From contig NZ_FMVC01000011.1 in assembly GCF_900101855.1 (NCBI RefSeq), positions 1-64,000 of the forward strand: a DNA stretch of 64,000 bases, in the 5' to 3' direction. The stretch is from Flavobacterium anhuiense. GTDB lineage: Bacteria; Bacteroidota; Bacteroidia; Flavobacteriales; Flavobacteriaceae. The position numbers and the translations under genes were made by a program. The notes beneath the pieces were generated by a model. It worked only from the letters and a program-made list of their open reading frames with translations. It did no database searches and was not told where the DNA came from. Of the stretch, positions 51,988 through 60,497 are shown piece after piece; positions within the stretch are counted from its first letter, which is position 1; each line of letters begins with the position of its first letter.

Positions 51988-52491
51988 ATGATGAAACAAA
52001 TCAAAACTTTACTAATTGCTGCAATTCTTATTTTAGGAGCAAGTAACACAATGAACGCACAAGCGAAGGTAGCTCATGTTGATGTAAGCGAGATCATGTC
52101 GAAAATGCCTGCTATGCTAGATGCTCAAAATCAACTGCAAAAATTAAGTGGTACATATGATGCTGAATACAAAAAAATGGTTGACGAATATCAAGTGAAA
52201 ATTAAAAAGTACGAAGCTGAAGCTGCAACTGTAACAGATGCTGTAAACGGTGAGCGTTCTAAAGAAGTTCAAGATATGCAAAAGAGAATTGTTGATTACA
52301 GAGACAATGCTCAAAAAGAATTACAACAAAAAGAAACAGATATCGTAAAACCTTTAATGGAAAAAGTAAGAGCTTCTATCCAAAAAGTTGGAAAAGCTAA
52401 AGGTTTCCAATATGTTTTAGACGGTTCTACTTTATTATTAGCTGATGGTCCAAACATCACTGCTGATGTTAAAAAAGATTTAGGATTCTAA
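51988..52491 (+). CDS. OmpH/Skp family periplasmic chaperone
   Basis: 167 residues, normal Skp length. Signal peptide about 1-25 (ILILGASNTMNAQ) precedes KVAHVDVSEIMSKMPAMLDAQNQLQKL. A long coiled coil and the closing GFQYVLDGSTLLLADGPNITADVKKDLGF follow. It is a paralogue of the preceding gene, which starts the same way but is longer. It ends the envelope operon, with a terminator at 52514-52549. Confidence 0.95.
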   Translation: MMKQIKTLLIAAILILGASNTMNAQAKVAHVDVSEIMSKMPAMLDAQNQLQKLSGTYDAEYKKMVDEYQVKIKKYEAEAATVTDAVNGERSKEVQDMQKRIVDYRDNAQKELQQKETDIVKPLMEKVRASIQKVGKAKGFQYVLDGSTLLLADGPNITADVKKDLGF

Positions 52492-52513
52492 GAAATTAAA
52501 TTCCGATAATTAA

Positions 52514-52549
52514 GCTGCTCAATTTATATAATTTGAGCAGTTTTTTTTT
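52514..52549 (+). terminator. Terminator of the bamA-ompH operon
   Basis: GCTGCTCAA pairs with TTGAGCAG (loop TTTATATAAT), followed by nine T. Confidence 0.9.
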
Positions 52550-52639
52550 ACAAAAAATTAAACCTAATCTTTGGTATTATTTCAAGATTTCGCTTAATTT
52601 AGAATAACGAATTTTATTAAAAAATATTAAATTTGCTTT

Positions 52640-53416
52640 ATGATAAACAATAATCCTATAGGCGTTTTTGATTCTGGTATTGGTGGAACTTCCATTTGGA
52701 GCGCCATTCATGACCTTCTTCCAAATGAAAAAACCATTTATCTGGCTGACAGTAAAAATGCTCCTTATGGGCAAAGAAGCAAAGATGAAATTGTTGCATT
52801 AAGCAAAAAAAATGTAGAATTTTTACTAGAGAATAATTGCAAGCTAATTGTTGTTGCTTGCAATACCGCAACCACAAATGCTATAGTAGAACTTCGCGCA
52901 GAATATGATGTTCCGTTTGTCGGAATTGAACCCGCTATCAAACCAGCGGCTAACAATTCTCAAACTCAGGTTATCGGAATTTTAGCTACAAAAGGAACTC
53001 TTAATAGTGAGCTGTTTAATAAAACTGCTGAGATGTTTCATAACACAAAAATCATTGAGCAGGTTGGACATGGACTTGTACAACTTATTGAAGATGGCAA
53101 TTTGTATTCGCCAGAAATGACTCAATTGTTAGAATCGTATCTACAGCCCATGATTGAAGCTAATATTGATTACTTGGTTTTAGGATGCAGCCATTACCCG
53201 TATCTGATTCCTCAGATAAAAAAAATTCTCCCAGATCATATTAAAATAATAGATTCAGGAGAAGCTGTTGCGCGCCAGACTAAAAATCTGCTTAAAGATA
53301 AAGTTGGATTTTCTGAAAGTACAGATATTGATCCAGTGTTTTATGTCAATTCTGACCCTAAAGTTTTAGAATCAATTTTAGAATATAAATATCCAGTAAT
53401 CAAGAAAGACTTTTAG
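52640..53416 (+). CDS. murI: Glutamate racemase
   Basis: 258 residues. The two catalytic cysteines are Cys74 in VACNTATTNA and Cys183 in LGCSHYPYL, with Asp11 in FDSGIGGTS. It makes D-glutamate for peptidoglycan in the cytoplasm. It converges on the outer-membrane protein gene at 53421 with a 4-bp gap. Confidence 0.97.
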   Translation: MINNNPIGVFDSGIGGTSIWSAIHDLLPNEKTIYLADSKNAPYGQRSKDEIVALSKKNVEFLLENNCKLIVVACNTATTNAIVELRAEYDVPFVGIEPAIKPAANNSQTQVIGILATKGTLNSELFNKTAEMFHNTKIIEQVGHGLVQLIEDGNLYSPEMTQLLESYLQPMIEANIDYLVLGCSHYPYLIPQIKKILPDHIKIIDSGEAVARQTKNLLKDKVGFSESTDIDPVFYVNSDPKVLESILEYKYPVIKKDF

Positions 53417-53420
53417 ATTA

Positions 53421-54656
53421 TTATTCGAATTTTCGCTTGACGAACCAAATTCCGTCTAACGATAGATTGAGTGATATTTTATGGTAGTTTTCTTTTATTA
53501 AATCATTTGCGATTCTCCCTTTCTGTCCATAAGAATAAGAAATATTGAGTGATGAAAACGTATTTTCAATTGGCAGATTTAGTCCAATAGAAATAGAAGC
53601 ACTGTTAACACGCTGTTTGTCAACTTCGAGATAACCATTGTCAAAGTTTATACCTGCTGCATATCCTACTCTATCCCAATATCTTCTAACATTCTTTTTG
53701 GTACTGTAAGTAAACCCCAGCGCAAAACGATCCTGATTTACAAACTTTCCATAAAGCTCAGGCTGGTTGGTATCTTTCCATAAACTCCTTTCGTAATCTA
53801 AAGTTACATTCAGATTATTTTTAAATCGCTTACTAGCTCCAAAACCTATTTCTAAAGGCATATAGTAATCATCTACGTCTGTAGCTTTGTCCGTTTCTAT
53901 AGAAGTCTCTACTTCATCTGCAATACTTGTTACCGTTTGCACTTTGGAAGCATTTATCCTTGTTGGAACTTTAACCGTAGTTCCAATTGTAAATGTAGAA
54001 TCTATTTTATATTGAGCACCCAAAGTTGCGCGAACTCCTCTATAATCTGTTTTTTTGTGTATCGTAGTAATTGTATTTGAAATTAAAAAAGCGCGATCAT
54101 CAACCGTGTTTCCAAAAAGCACTGTTCCAGTCGCCCCTACCGTTAATTTTTTTCCAAATCGATATCCGTATGAAAAATCCAGATTGTTTAAACCTCCTGA
54201 TCCTTGTGCTGTTACATAGTAATATTCCTGACTTTCAGCAATTGGAAGTTTTAAATTAGAAATTTTAAATACAGAACTAGAATATGGACGAAGCGCTAAA
54301 CTAAAACCAGAATTTTTAGAAACCGGAAAAGCAAAGGCCAAATGAGAAAATTGAAAATTATTTCGCTTTTCTGTGCGATTACTACTCTGATATGTGGTTG
54401 CGATAGCTTTTCCGCCAATATCAAAAAGAAAGTGATTCTGATACATAAATCCTAAAGAAGCTGGATTCAGATTATTGATAAAAGTATCTGAAGGCAAAGC
54501 AATTCCAGAACCGCCTATGGAAGGCAGATAACCAAAATCTGAATCATACAAACTTCCAACACCGTAAAGCGAATATGGAGAACTTGAAATACTTTGAGAA
54601 AATGAAGTCAGCGACATTAGAAAGAAGCAGCTCCATAAAACAATTCTATTTTTCAT
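53421..54656 (-). CDS. Outer-membrane beta-barrel protein (FadL/PorV-like)
   Basis: 411 residues. A signal peptide (to about FSQ21) precedes a body with the layout of FadL/TodX-like barrels: SPYSLYGVGSLYDSDFGYLPSIGGSGIAL, NNLNPASLGFM, LSFSYGY-like strands, and a C-terminal KRKFE. The NPA motif is common in PorV/UPF0164-type proteins. Its start abuts the DUF4270 stop with no gap, so the pair is co-translated. The function is unknown; a link to surface lipoprotein handling or transport is only inference. Confidence 0.82.
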   Translation of the reverse strand: MKNRIVLWSCFFLMSLTSFSQSISSSPYSLYGVGSLYDSDFGYLPSIGGSGIALPSDTFINNLNPASLGFMYQNHFLFDIGGKAIATTYQSSNRTEKRNNFQFSHLAFAFPVSKNSGFSLALRPYSSSVFKISNLKLPIAESQEYYYVTAQGSGGLNNLDFSYGYRFGKKLTVGATGTVLFGNTVDDRAFLISNTITTIHKKTDYRGVRATLGAQYKIDSTFTIGTTVKVPTRINASKVQTVTSIADEVETSIETDKATDVDDYYMPLEIGFGASKRFKNNLNVTLDYERSLWKDTNQPELYGKFVNQDRFALGFTYSTKKNVRRYWDRVGYAAGINFDNGYLEVDKQRVNSASISIGLNLPIENTFSSLNISYSYGQKGRIANDLIKENYHKISLNLSLDGIWFVKRKFE

Positions 54657-55985
54657 TTAGTAAGAGATGTAATAAATTTTCAGTTGAATTTTGTTGTTTG
54701 CATGTTTTTGGTTACCCAAAACAATGCGGTCAACAGATTTAGAAATTCCAGGTAATGTCAAGATGAGAGATGATCTTGAATCGGATTGTTTGAGCATTTC
54801 TTTCTGAAGGAAATTTCCAATTGGAATGGTATAACCAACATTTTCATTAAACTCGTCACTTTTTTTATTCAATATTCCATAAACAGTGCTTCCAGCAGAA
54901 TTTACCAATGTTCCGCTTATTCGATTTAAATTATCACCCACATACACAGCCAGCGAATCTGCCAATGGATATTTCTCAGAATAAGAATTATTTACTGGTT
55001 TCAAAATCAGTTCAGCATTTACAATAGCTCCATTAGTTGAAATATTTTTAAACTGCTTAATATTAGGAAATTCAACTCTGCAGGCTACTCCAGTTCCAGA
55101 TTGAATAAACCCTTGGTTATTTGTAAGGTTACTTGATAAATTGTTGCTCGAGATGGGAAGATTTTGCAGCATTGTCCCCGTTTTATTCAAAGAAATAGAA
55201 TTAAACTGCTTTGCATGATTTATGATCGTAAAATCGAGAAAAAAAGAATCCTGATCTGAATCTCCCATATATTTTGAATAATACAATCTTACTTTGCTAT
55301 TTCCCGCACTAAATCCAATTACACTTGAAGAATTGGAGGTTTCTGGAACTAAAACCAGCCCTTTCAAATATTCGGTAAAGCTGTCAAAATCTGTAATTTC
55401 TCTTTTTTTTATTTTCTGAAAAAGAGCATCTCCAAATTCATTGCTCATTTTAATATTTATAGAGTCCTTTTCGGTTGGCCTTGGTATAAAAGATATTTTT
55501 CCCAAGCTTTCGGGACTATAACTTAATGTAGAATTATTGTAAAAACTGCTGTCGTCAGTATTAGGCTTCACCTTCTGAATTAAGCGATGAATATCAAATG
55601 TTTGCACTTTGGTCGTATCTCCATAATAATATTTATCATATTTAAGAATCATAGAAATCGAATCGAAAACATAATTTATCGATTCGGTATCGGAACCAGA
55701 ACTATTTAAAGCATAATTAGTACCTGAAAGCTGAAAATAACTGTCTGATTTTACTTTTCCGAAAATAGGATCATCGTAATTTCCTATCAAGATTCTACTC
55801 ATGTTCGAAGTTACAAGCGAATCAAAATTGATGGTTGACATTTCTACCGTAACGGTATCTATCATGATCACTTTATTGCTTAAAGCCAAATAATCTGACC
55901 CAACAGTAAATTCTCCAGTATCTGTATCTGTACCGCACGAAAATAAGCTAAGTACAAAAAGCAGTATCAAAATAAACTTGTGCAT
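54657..55985 (-). CDS. DUF4270 lipoprotein
   Basis: 442 residues. The lipoprotein Cys17 is in LSLFSCGTDTDTGEF, with an acidic sequence just after it that suggests surface exposure. DUF4270 landmarks are MIDTVTVEMSTINFDSLVTSNMSRILIGNYDDPIFGKVKSDSYFQL and the late NAELILKPVNNSYSEKYPLADSLAVYV. The family is abundant in Bacteroidota and uncharacterised. It is co-transcribed with the barrel protein and divergent from the DUF6268-Kelch module. Confidence 0.93.
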   Translation of the reverse strand: MHKFILILLFVLSLFSCGTDTDTGEFTVGSDYLALSNKVIMIDTVTVEMSTINFDSLVTSNMSRILIGNYDDPIFGKVKSDSYFQLSGTNYALNSSGSDTESINYVFDSISMILKYDKYYYGDTTKVQTFDIHRLIQKVKPNTDDSSFYNNSTLSYSPESLGKISFIPRPTEKDSINIKMSNEFGDALFQKIKKREITDFDSFTEYLKGLVLVPETSNSSSVIGFSAGNSKVRLYYSKYMGDSDQDSFFLDFTIINHAKQFNSISLNKTGTMLQNLPISSNNLSSNLTNNQGFIQSGTGVACRVEFPNIKQFKNISTNGAIVNAELILKPVNNSYSEKYPLADSLAVYVGDNLNRISGTLVNSAGSTVYGILNKKSDEFNENVGYTIPIGNFLQKEMLKQSDSRSSLILTLPGISKSVDRIVLGNQKHANNKIQLKIYYISY

Positions 55986-56000
55986 AATTTAATTTTTGAG

Positions 56001-56008
56001 CAAATATA
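56001..56008 (-). promoter_or_regulatory. -7 promoter box for DUF4270 operon
   Basis: CAAATATA on the plus strand reads TATATTTG on the minus strand, 15 bp before the ATG. Confidence 0.6.
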
Positions 56009-56191
56009 AATTGCACGCTTTGGCGACACACTATAACATATACTACTGCGCTTTTTACGGCTACAAACTGTACAAAACAATCTATAATCTGAATTCTATT
56101 CTCAAAATTTAATTCGACCCTAAAAACGGCGATTTTGTCTATCAAAACACGTCATATATATATCTTCTTTTTTTTAAGGACTTCATCCGTC

Positions 56192-56199
56192 TAATTTTG
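56192..56199 (+). promoter_or_regulatory. -7 promoter box for DUF6268-Kelch operon
   Basis: TAATTTTG, an exact TAnnTTTG match, 17 bp before the first ATG. Confidence 0.6.
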
Positions 56200-56216
56200 A
56201 GCCAATAAAATAAGTA

Positions 56217-57059
56217 ATGAAAGTAAGGTTTTTAGTTTGTTCTCTTTTTTTGATTTCATTTTTAGGTTTAAAAGCTCAGGAAAATTTTGGCGCCGCTTTT
56301 AATTTTAGAACCGAGCCAACAGAAAAGATAAATTTTAGCGAAACAGGCCTTGCTATTTTTTATCAGAAAAAATTAGGAGCAAAAAGCAAAATAGCGAACA
56401 CTTTAGAATATTCTAATTTGAAGGTGAATTACGAATTGAATCCTTATAATTTTTATGCGGATCAGGACAAATTCAACCAAGTTCAAAACAAATTTGATTA
56501 TTCATCTGAAATAGCAGAAAGAACAAATTGGAAACTTTCTGTTATTCCGACGGCAAATTTTCAAAGCAAATTGGATTTTTCAGACGTTACTGTTTTAGGA
56601 AGTTTAGAAATCATTCAGCAAATCGGTTCAAAACTGAGTGTAATTGCCGGAGTTGGCAGAACATCAATTTTTGGAGCGCCCAAGATTACACCAATTGTTG
56701 CTTTTGATTATAACATGAATGAGAAAACCGATTTTAAAATCGGATTCCCCGACTCAAAGATTTCTTATTCTAATAATGATCGAAACAAATTCAGTCTGAC
56801 GAATAGTTTTAATGGAAATTTTTATCATTTGGATAAAACATCTAGTACAGGAAACAATGCTGAAAAAGCTGTTTTATCGCAAATGACTTCGGCTTTAGAA
56901 TACGAAAGAAATGTTGCCGGCAATTGGTTTTTAAATTTTAAAGCTGGTTATGATTTCAACAAAAAATACAATTTACTAGATAGTAATGACCATAAGGTTT
57001 ACGACTATAATACCGGAAACGGTTATGTTTTAGGAATAGGGATCAAATACAAACAATAA
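56217..57059 (+). CDS. DUF6268-like outer-membrane protein
   Basis: 280 residues. A signal peptide (VRFLVCSLFLISFLGLKAQ) precedes a beta-barrel body with alternating strands (AAFNFRTEPTEKINFSETGLAIFYQKKLG, KLSVIAGVGRTSIFGAPKITP, NWFLNFKAGYDFN) and a terminal GIGIKYKQ. The match to DUF6268 is from memory of family style. The gene starts a run with a Kelch lipoprotein (12-bp gap), a DUF4907 lipoprotein and a two-component pair. It could be the outer-membrane part of that module. Confidence 0.75.
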   Translation: MKVRFLVCSLFLISFLGLKAQENFGAAFNFRTEPTEKINFSETGLAIFYQKKLGAKSKIANTLEYSNLKVNYELNPYNFYADQDKFNQVQNKFDYSSEIAERTNWKLSVIPTANFQSKLDFSDVTVLGSLEIIQQIGSKLSVIAGVGRTSIFGAPKITPIVAFDYNMNEKTDFKIGFPDSKISYSNNDRNKFSLTNSFNGNFYHLDKTSSTGNNAEKAVLSQMTSALEYERNVAGNWFLNFKAGYDFNKKYNLLDSNDHKVYDYNTGNGYVLGIGIKYKQ

Positions 57060-57071
57060 ATTAAATACACT

Positions 57072-58079
57072 ATGATTAATCTAAAAAAAGGAATTTTATT
57101 CACAGCGCTTTTCTCAAGCCTCTTTTTTATAAGCTGCAGCAATGATGATGACGATGATGATTTGGTAGGAAACTGGATTAAAAAATCAGCCTTTGATGGC
57201 CCTGCAAGATCTAGTGCTACAAGTTTTGTTATCGGAGATTATGCTTACGTAGTAGGTGGTTATACTGGCGACGTTTATTTAAAAGATCTTTGGGTTTACA
57301 ATTCAAATGGAGATTATTGGGAACAGAAAGCTGATTTTGGTGGTGTTGGAAGAAGTTCTGCTTCTAGTTTTGCATTAAACGAAAAAGGTTATGTAGGTCT
57401 TGGTTATGACGGAACAAACAAGCTGAAAGACTTTTATCAATACGACCCTACTGCAAACAGCTGGACACAAAAAACAGATTTTGCAGGAACGGCACGTTAT
57501 GCAGCTGTAGGTTTTCAGGTTGGCGGTAAAGCGTATTTTGGAACAGGTTATGACGGGAATTATCTGAAAGATTTTTATCAATACGATGATCAGGCCAATA
57601 TTTGGACTCTAGTAAATGGTTTTAGCGGTAACAAAAGACGTAATGCAACTGTATTTACAATTGCAGACAAAGCATATTTAGTAACTGGTGTAAATAATGG
57701 TGTTTATCAAGAAGATTTCTGGGAGTTTGATCCATCAACAGATGTTTGGACAAGAAAACGTGATATTGATAAAGATACTGATGACGATTACAGCTACAAC
57801 GACGATTATGCGATTGTACGTTCTAATGCTTCAAGTTTTTCTATGAATGGTTTAGGATATGTTGTAGGAGGTGAAAACATCAAAACAGTTTGGGAGTACA
57901 ATCCGTCAACAGATTTGTGGACAGAAAGAACTCCAATGGAAGGTGCTACACGAACAGATGCTGTTGGTTTCTCAATAAATAATCGCGGATTCTATATGCT
58001 AGGAAGAGTTGGTTCTACGTACTTTGATGATGCTTGGGAATTTAAGCCATTAGACGAACAAAGCGATGACGATAATTAA
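57072..58079 (+). CDS. Kelch-repeat lipoprotein
   Basis: 335 residues. Lipoprotein Cys22 (FFISCSNDDDDDD), followed by a run of six Asp, a strong surface-export-like tether. Six Kelch repeats of about 48 residues follow, each with R[SN]-A-x-x-F, GYxxxGxxxx, a D[FL]W or DFY turn and a [WN]xW strand. This should give a six-bladed propeller, possibly ligand-binding. It overlaps the DUF4907 gene by 14 bp. As an exposed sensor or binding protein it could feed the kinase (inference). Confidence 0.92.
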   Translation: MINLKKGILFTALFSSLFFISCSNDDDDDDLVGNWIKKSAFDGPARSSATSFVIGDYAYVVGGYTGDVYLKDLWVYNSNGDYWEQKADFGGVGRSSASSFALNEKGYVGLGYDGTNKLKDFYQYDPTANSWTQKTDFAGTARYAAVGFQVGGKAYFGTGYDGNYLKDFYQYDDQANIWTLVNGFSGNKRRNATVFTIADKAYLVTGVNNGVYQEDFWEFDPSTDVWTRKRDIDKDTDDDYSYNDDYAIVRSNASSFSMNGLGYVVGGENIKTVWEYNPSTDLWTERTPMEGATRTDAVGFSINNRGFYMLGRVGSTYFDDAWEFKPLDEQSDDDN

Positions 58080-58398
58080 TATTAAACAATTCTTCTGGAG
58101 TAATATCCAGAAGAATTTAATGGTTTTTACAGTTCTTTTGCTTTTTGCTGCGTGTGCAAAAAAAGAAGCTTTAACTGCCACATCTTTTAAAACAAATTCT
58201 GGATGGGGATATTCAATTGCCTACAAAGAAAAAGTTTTAATCAAACAATCCATTATTCCCGTAATAAGCGATACTAAAAGTTTTGAAACAGAAAGTGATG
58301 CTCTAAAAGTTGCAGAGCTTGTAAAGCAAAAACTCAAACAAAACTTATCTCCAACGGTAACCAAAAATGAACTAATTTTATTAAAAATAAAATTATAA
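58066..58398 (+). CDS. DUF4907 lipoprotein
   Basis: 110 residues. An N-terminal signal with lipobox-like LFAACAKK (Cys30) precedes one DUF4907 domain (TNSGWGYSIAYKEKVLIKQSIIPVISDTKSFETESDALKVAELVKQKLKQ). The start at 58066 gives a charged n-region and overlaps the Kelch stop by 14 bp; a start at Met19 would lack charge. The domain is small and uncharacterised. The HK gene begins right after its stop. The signal n-region is long (about 18 residues). Confidence 0.85.
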   Translation: MTIINIKQFFWSNIQKNLMVFTVLLLFAACAKKEALTATSFKTNSGWGYSIAYKEKVLIKQSIIPVISDTKSFETESDALKVAELVKQKLKQNLSPTVTKNELILLKIKL

Positions 58399-59514
58399 AT
58401 GCAGATCGATACCATTAAAAATACAGGCTATAACAAAATATTATTCCATTTCATGATTTGGATTTTCTTTATTCTGACTTCATTAATTCAGTTTTATGAA
58501 AGTCCGTTTAAGCTCGACAATGATTTTTATGCCCAATGGCTTTCAGGGATTTTCTTGTTTTATCTGAACTATTTTTATTTGGTTCCAAATTATCTGCTGC
58601 AAAAAAAATATTGGCTGTACGGCGCATTTGCCATTGGTCTGATTGCGCTATTTATGGTAATACGATTAAATTATTTTATTCCTGAATTTAGACATTTAAG
58701 GCCCGAAAACATGATGCATGCTGACACCATTATTCGTGATCCGCATTTTTTTCCAAGAGGAGGCAGAATGCGTCACAGAATAGAAATGAGACAGCCATTT
58801 TTTTTCAAGATTGCTCCATCATTTTTCTATATCCTGATTATTACGATTTCTGCAATTATTAGAACATTAACTGAATTTTATAACAATCAGCAAAATAAAC
58901 TGATTGCTGAAACTCATAGAACAAATACCGAATTAATTTATTTGCGCAAACAAACCAATCCGCATTTTTTATTTAATTCTTTAAACAGTATTTATTCTTT
59001 GGCACACAAAAAATCTGATTTGGTCCCTGATGCCATCGTAACCTTGTCTGAACTAATGCGCTATATGCTGTATGAAACAGACAATAAAACGGTGGCTTTA
59101 GAAAAAGAGGTCAATTATATTCAGAACTATATCGAATTGCAAAAACTGCGATTAAATAATATTGAAGACATTGTCATCAATGTTCATGGCGATACTAAAA
59201 ACAAATTTATTGAGCCTTTACTATTGATTTCATTTGTTGAAAATGCTTTTAAATACGGAACTGATTACAAAGGCGCGGCTCACGTAAAAATCAAAATTTT
59301 GATTATAGACTACAATCTTGATTTTTGGATCGAAAATACAATCGAAAATTATGTGAAAGATCCTGAAAATTCAGGAATTGGATTAGTAAACATTCAAAGC
59401 CGTCTTGATCTTCTTTATCCAAACGCACACGAACTGACCATTACGCAAGATGATAACTATTACCGAGTCCATTTGAATTTAAAACTAGACGAAATTAAAA
59501 CAGCAATAGATTAA
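58399..59514 (+). CDS. LytS-type sensor histidine kinase
   Basis: 371 residues. Four hydrophobic helices (about 13-31, 48-66, 71-92, 140-157). The His_kinase box is LRKQTNPHFLFNSLNSIYSLAH with His189, and the ATPase part has LLLISFVENAFKYG and GIGLVNIQSRLDLLYP. Between helices 3 and 4 (94-138), a 45-residue loop contains four His, five Met and many Arg. It faces the periplasm if the N-terminus is cytoplasmic. It phosphorylates the LytTR regulator at 59690. Its ATG abuts the DUF4907 stop. Confidence 0.93.
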   Translation: MQIDTIKNTGYNKILFHFMIWIFFILTSLIQFYESPFKLDNDFYAQWLSGIFLFYLNYFYLVPNYLLQKKYWLYGAFAIGLIALFMVIRLNYFIPEFRHLRPENMMHADTIIRDPHFFPRGGRMRHRIEMRQPFFFKIAPSFFYILIITISAIIRTLTEFYNNQQNKLIAETHRTNTELIYLRKQTNPHFLFNSLNSIYSLAHKKSDLVPDAIVTLSELMRYMLYETDNKTVALEKEVNYIQNYIELQKLRLNNIEDIVINVHGDTKNKFIEPLLLISFVENAFKYGTDYKGAAHVKIKILIIDYNLDFWIENTIENYVKDPENSGIGLVNIQSRLDLLYPNAHELTITQDDNYYRVHLNLKLDEIKTAID

Positions 59515-59526
59515 AAAATGATTTCA

Positions 59527-59558
59527 GTGAGCAAAAAATCAAAATATTTTTTACTCAC
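59527..59558. promoter_or_regulatory. Inverted repeat between kinase and regulator genes
   Basis: GTGAGCAAAAAAT (59527-59539) pairs with ATTTTTTACTCAC (59546-59558) with one mismatch. No T-run follows, so it is more like an operator than a terminator. Confidence 0.5.
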
Positions 59559-59579
59559 AAAATGATAACCGTTAATGCA

Positions 59580-59587
59580 TAATTTTG
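59580..59587 (+). promoter_or_regulatory. -7 box for LytTR regulator
   Basis: TAATTTTG, an exact TAnnTTTG match, 102 bp before the chosen start. It lies 21 bp after the inverted repeat, so the regulator may be autoregulated. Confidence 0.5.
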
Positions 59588-59689
59588 ATTTGTAAAAACC
59601 AGTATTTTATGAAAATTTTAAAACTTAATTTACTGGTTTCAAACTACTTTTGAATGCGAAATGAAATTTTAAAAACTAATCCAGAAAAG

Positions 59690-60403
59690 ATGAAATGTGT
59701 AATTATTGATGACGAACCTTTAGCGGTAGAACTATTAGAGGATTTTGTCAAAAAAGTAGATACTCTTGAACTGATCAGCACTTTCAATAATGCTATCGAT
59801 GCCGTTTCATTTATCAATCAAAATAATGTTGATTTGATTTTTCTGGATATTCAGATGCCCCATTTTTCTGGAATTGACTTTTTAAATACTATAGAGAAAA
59901 AACCTCTAGTTATTTTCACGACCGCCTATTCAGATTATGCTGTGGAGGGATTTAATCTTGGCGCGGTCGATTATTTAGTAAAACCGATTCCGTTTCATCG
60001 TTTTTTAAAAGCGGTAGTTCGTGCTCAGCAAGTTTTACAGCCTGTGGCAACTCCAGCACTTACAGAAAGCACTAATACGCCAGAAATTGAACAGGATTTT
60101 ATGTTTGTTAGAGCTGAATATGAAAACGTAAAATTGAATTTTGCCGATATTCTTTTTATTGAAGGTCTTAAAGATTATGTCAAAATTTACACTACAGACA
60201 ATAAATTTACACTGACATTAATCAGTTTAATCAAACTTGAAAATTTGCTTTCAAGCAAAGGTTTTGCGAGAATTCACAGATCGTATATTATTAATATCAA
60301 ACATGTAAAATCAATTCAGAAAAACAAAGTGTTAATAAGCGATAAAAGAATTCCAATTAGCGAAAGTTATAAGAATACTTTCTTCGAAAAAATCAACCTT
60401 TAA
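59690..60403 (+). CDS. LytTR family response regulator
   Basis: 237 residues from the ATG of MKCVIIDDEPLAVELL; the 12-codon upstream extension is atypical. The receiver domain has acidic Asp7/Asp8, phospho-acceptor Asp53 in LIFLDIQMP, Thr in FTTAYSDYAV, and Lys in YLVKPI. The LytTR DNA-binding domain spans about 145-237 (LFIEGLKDYVKIYT, KGFARIHRSYIINIKHVKSI). It is the partner of the preceding kinase. The 175-bp gap holds a separate promoter. Confidence 0.95.
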   Translation: MKCVIIDDEPLAVELLEDFVKKVDTLELISTFNNAIDAVSFINQNNVDLIFLDIQMPHFSGIDFLNTIEKKPLVIFTTAYSDYAVEGFNLGAVDYLVKPIPFHRFLKAVVRAQQVLQPVATPALTESTNTPEIEQDFMFVRAEYENVKLNFADILFIEGLKDYVKIYTTDNKFTLTLISLIKLENLLSSKGFARIHRSYIINIKHVKSIQKNKVLISDKRIPISESYKNTFFEKINL

Positions 60404-60424
60404 ATTTTTTAAATTGCAAATAAA

Positions 60425-60470
60425 AAAAATCCAAATTCCAAAAAGCTAAAACTCTTGGAATTTGGATTTT
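60425..60470. terminator. Bidirectional terminator after regulator gene
   Basis: AAAATCCAAATTCCAA pairs with TTGGAATTTGGATTTT across 13 nt. Flanking A/T runs allow use on both strands. Confidence 0.85.
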
Positions 60471-60497
60471 CTATTTTGAGATTTCCATTTGGAATTT

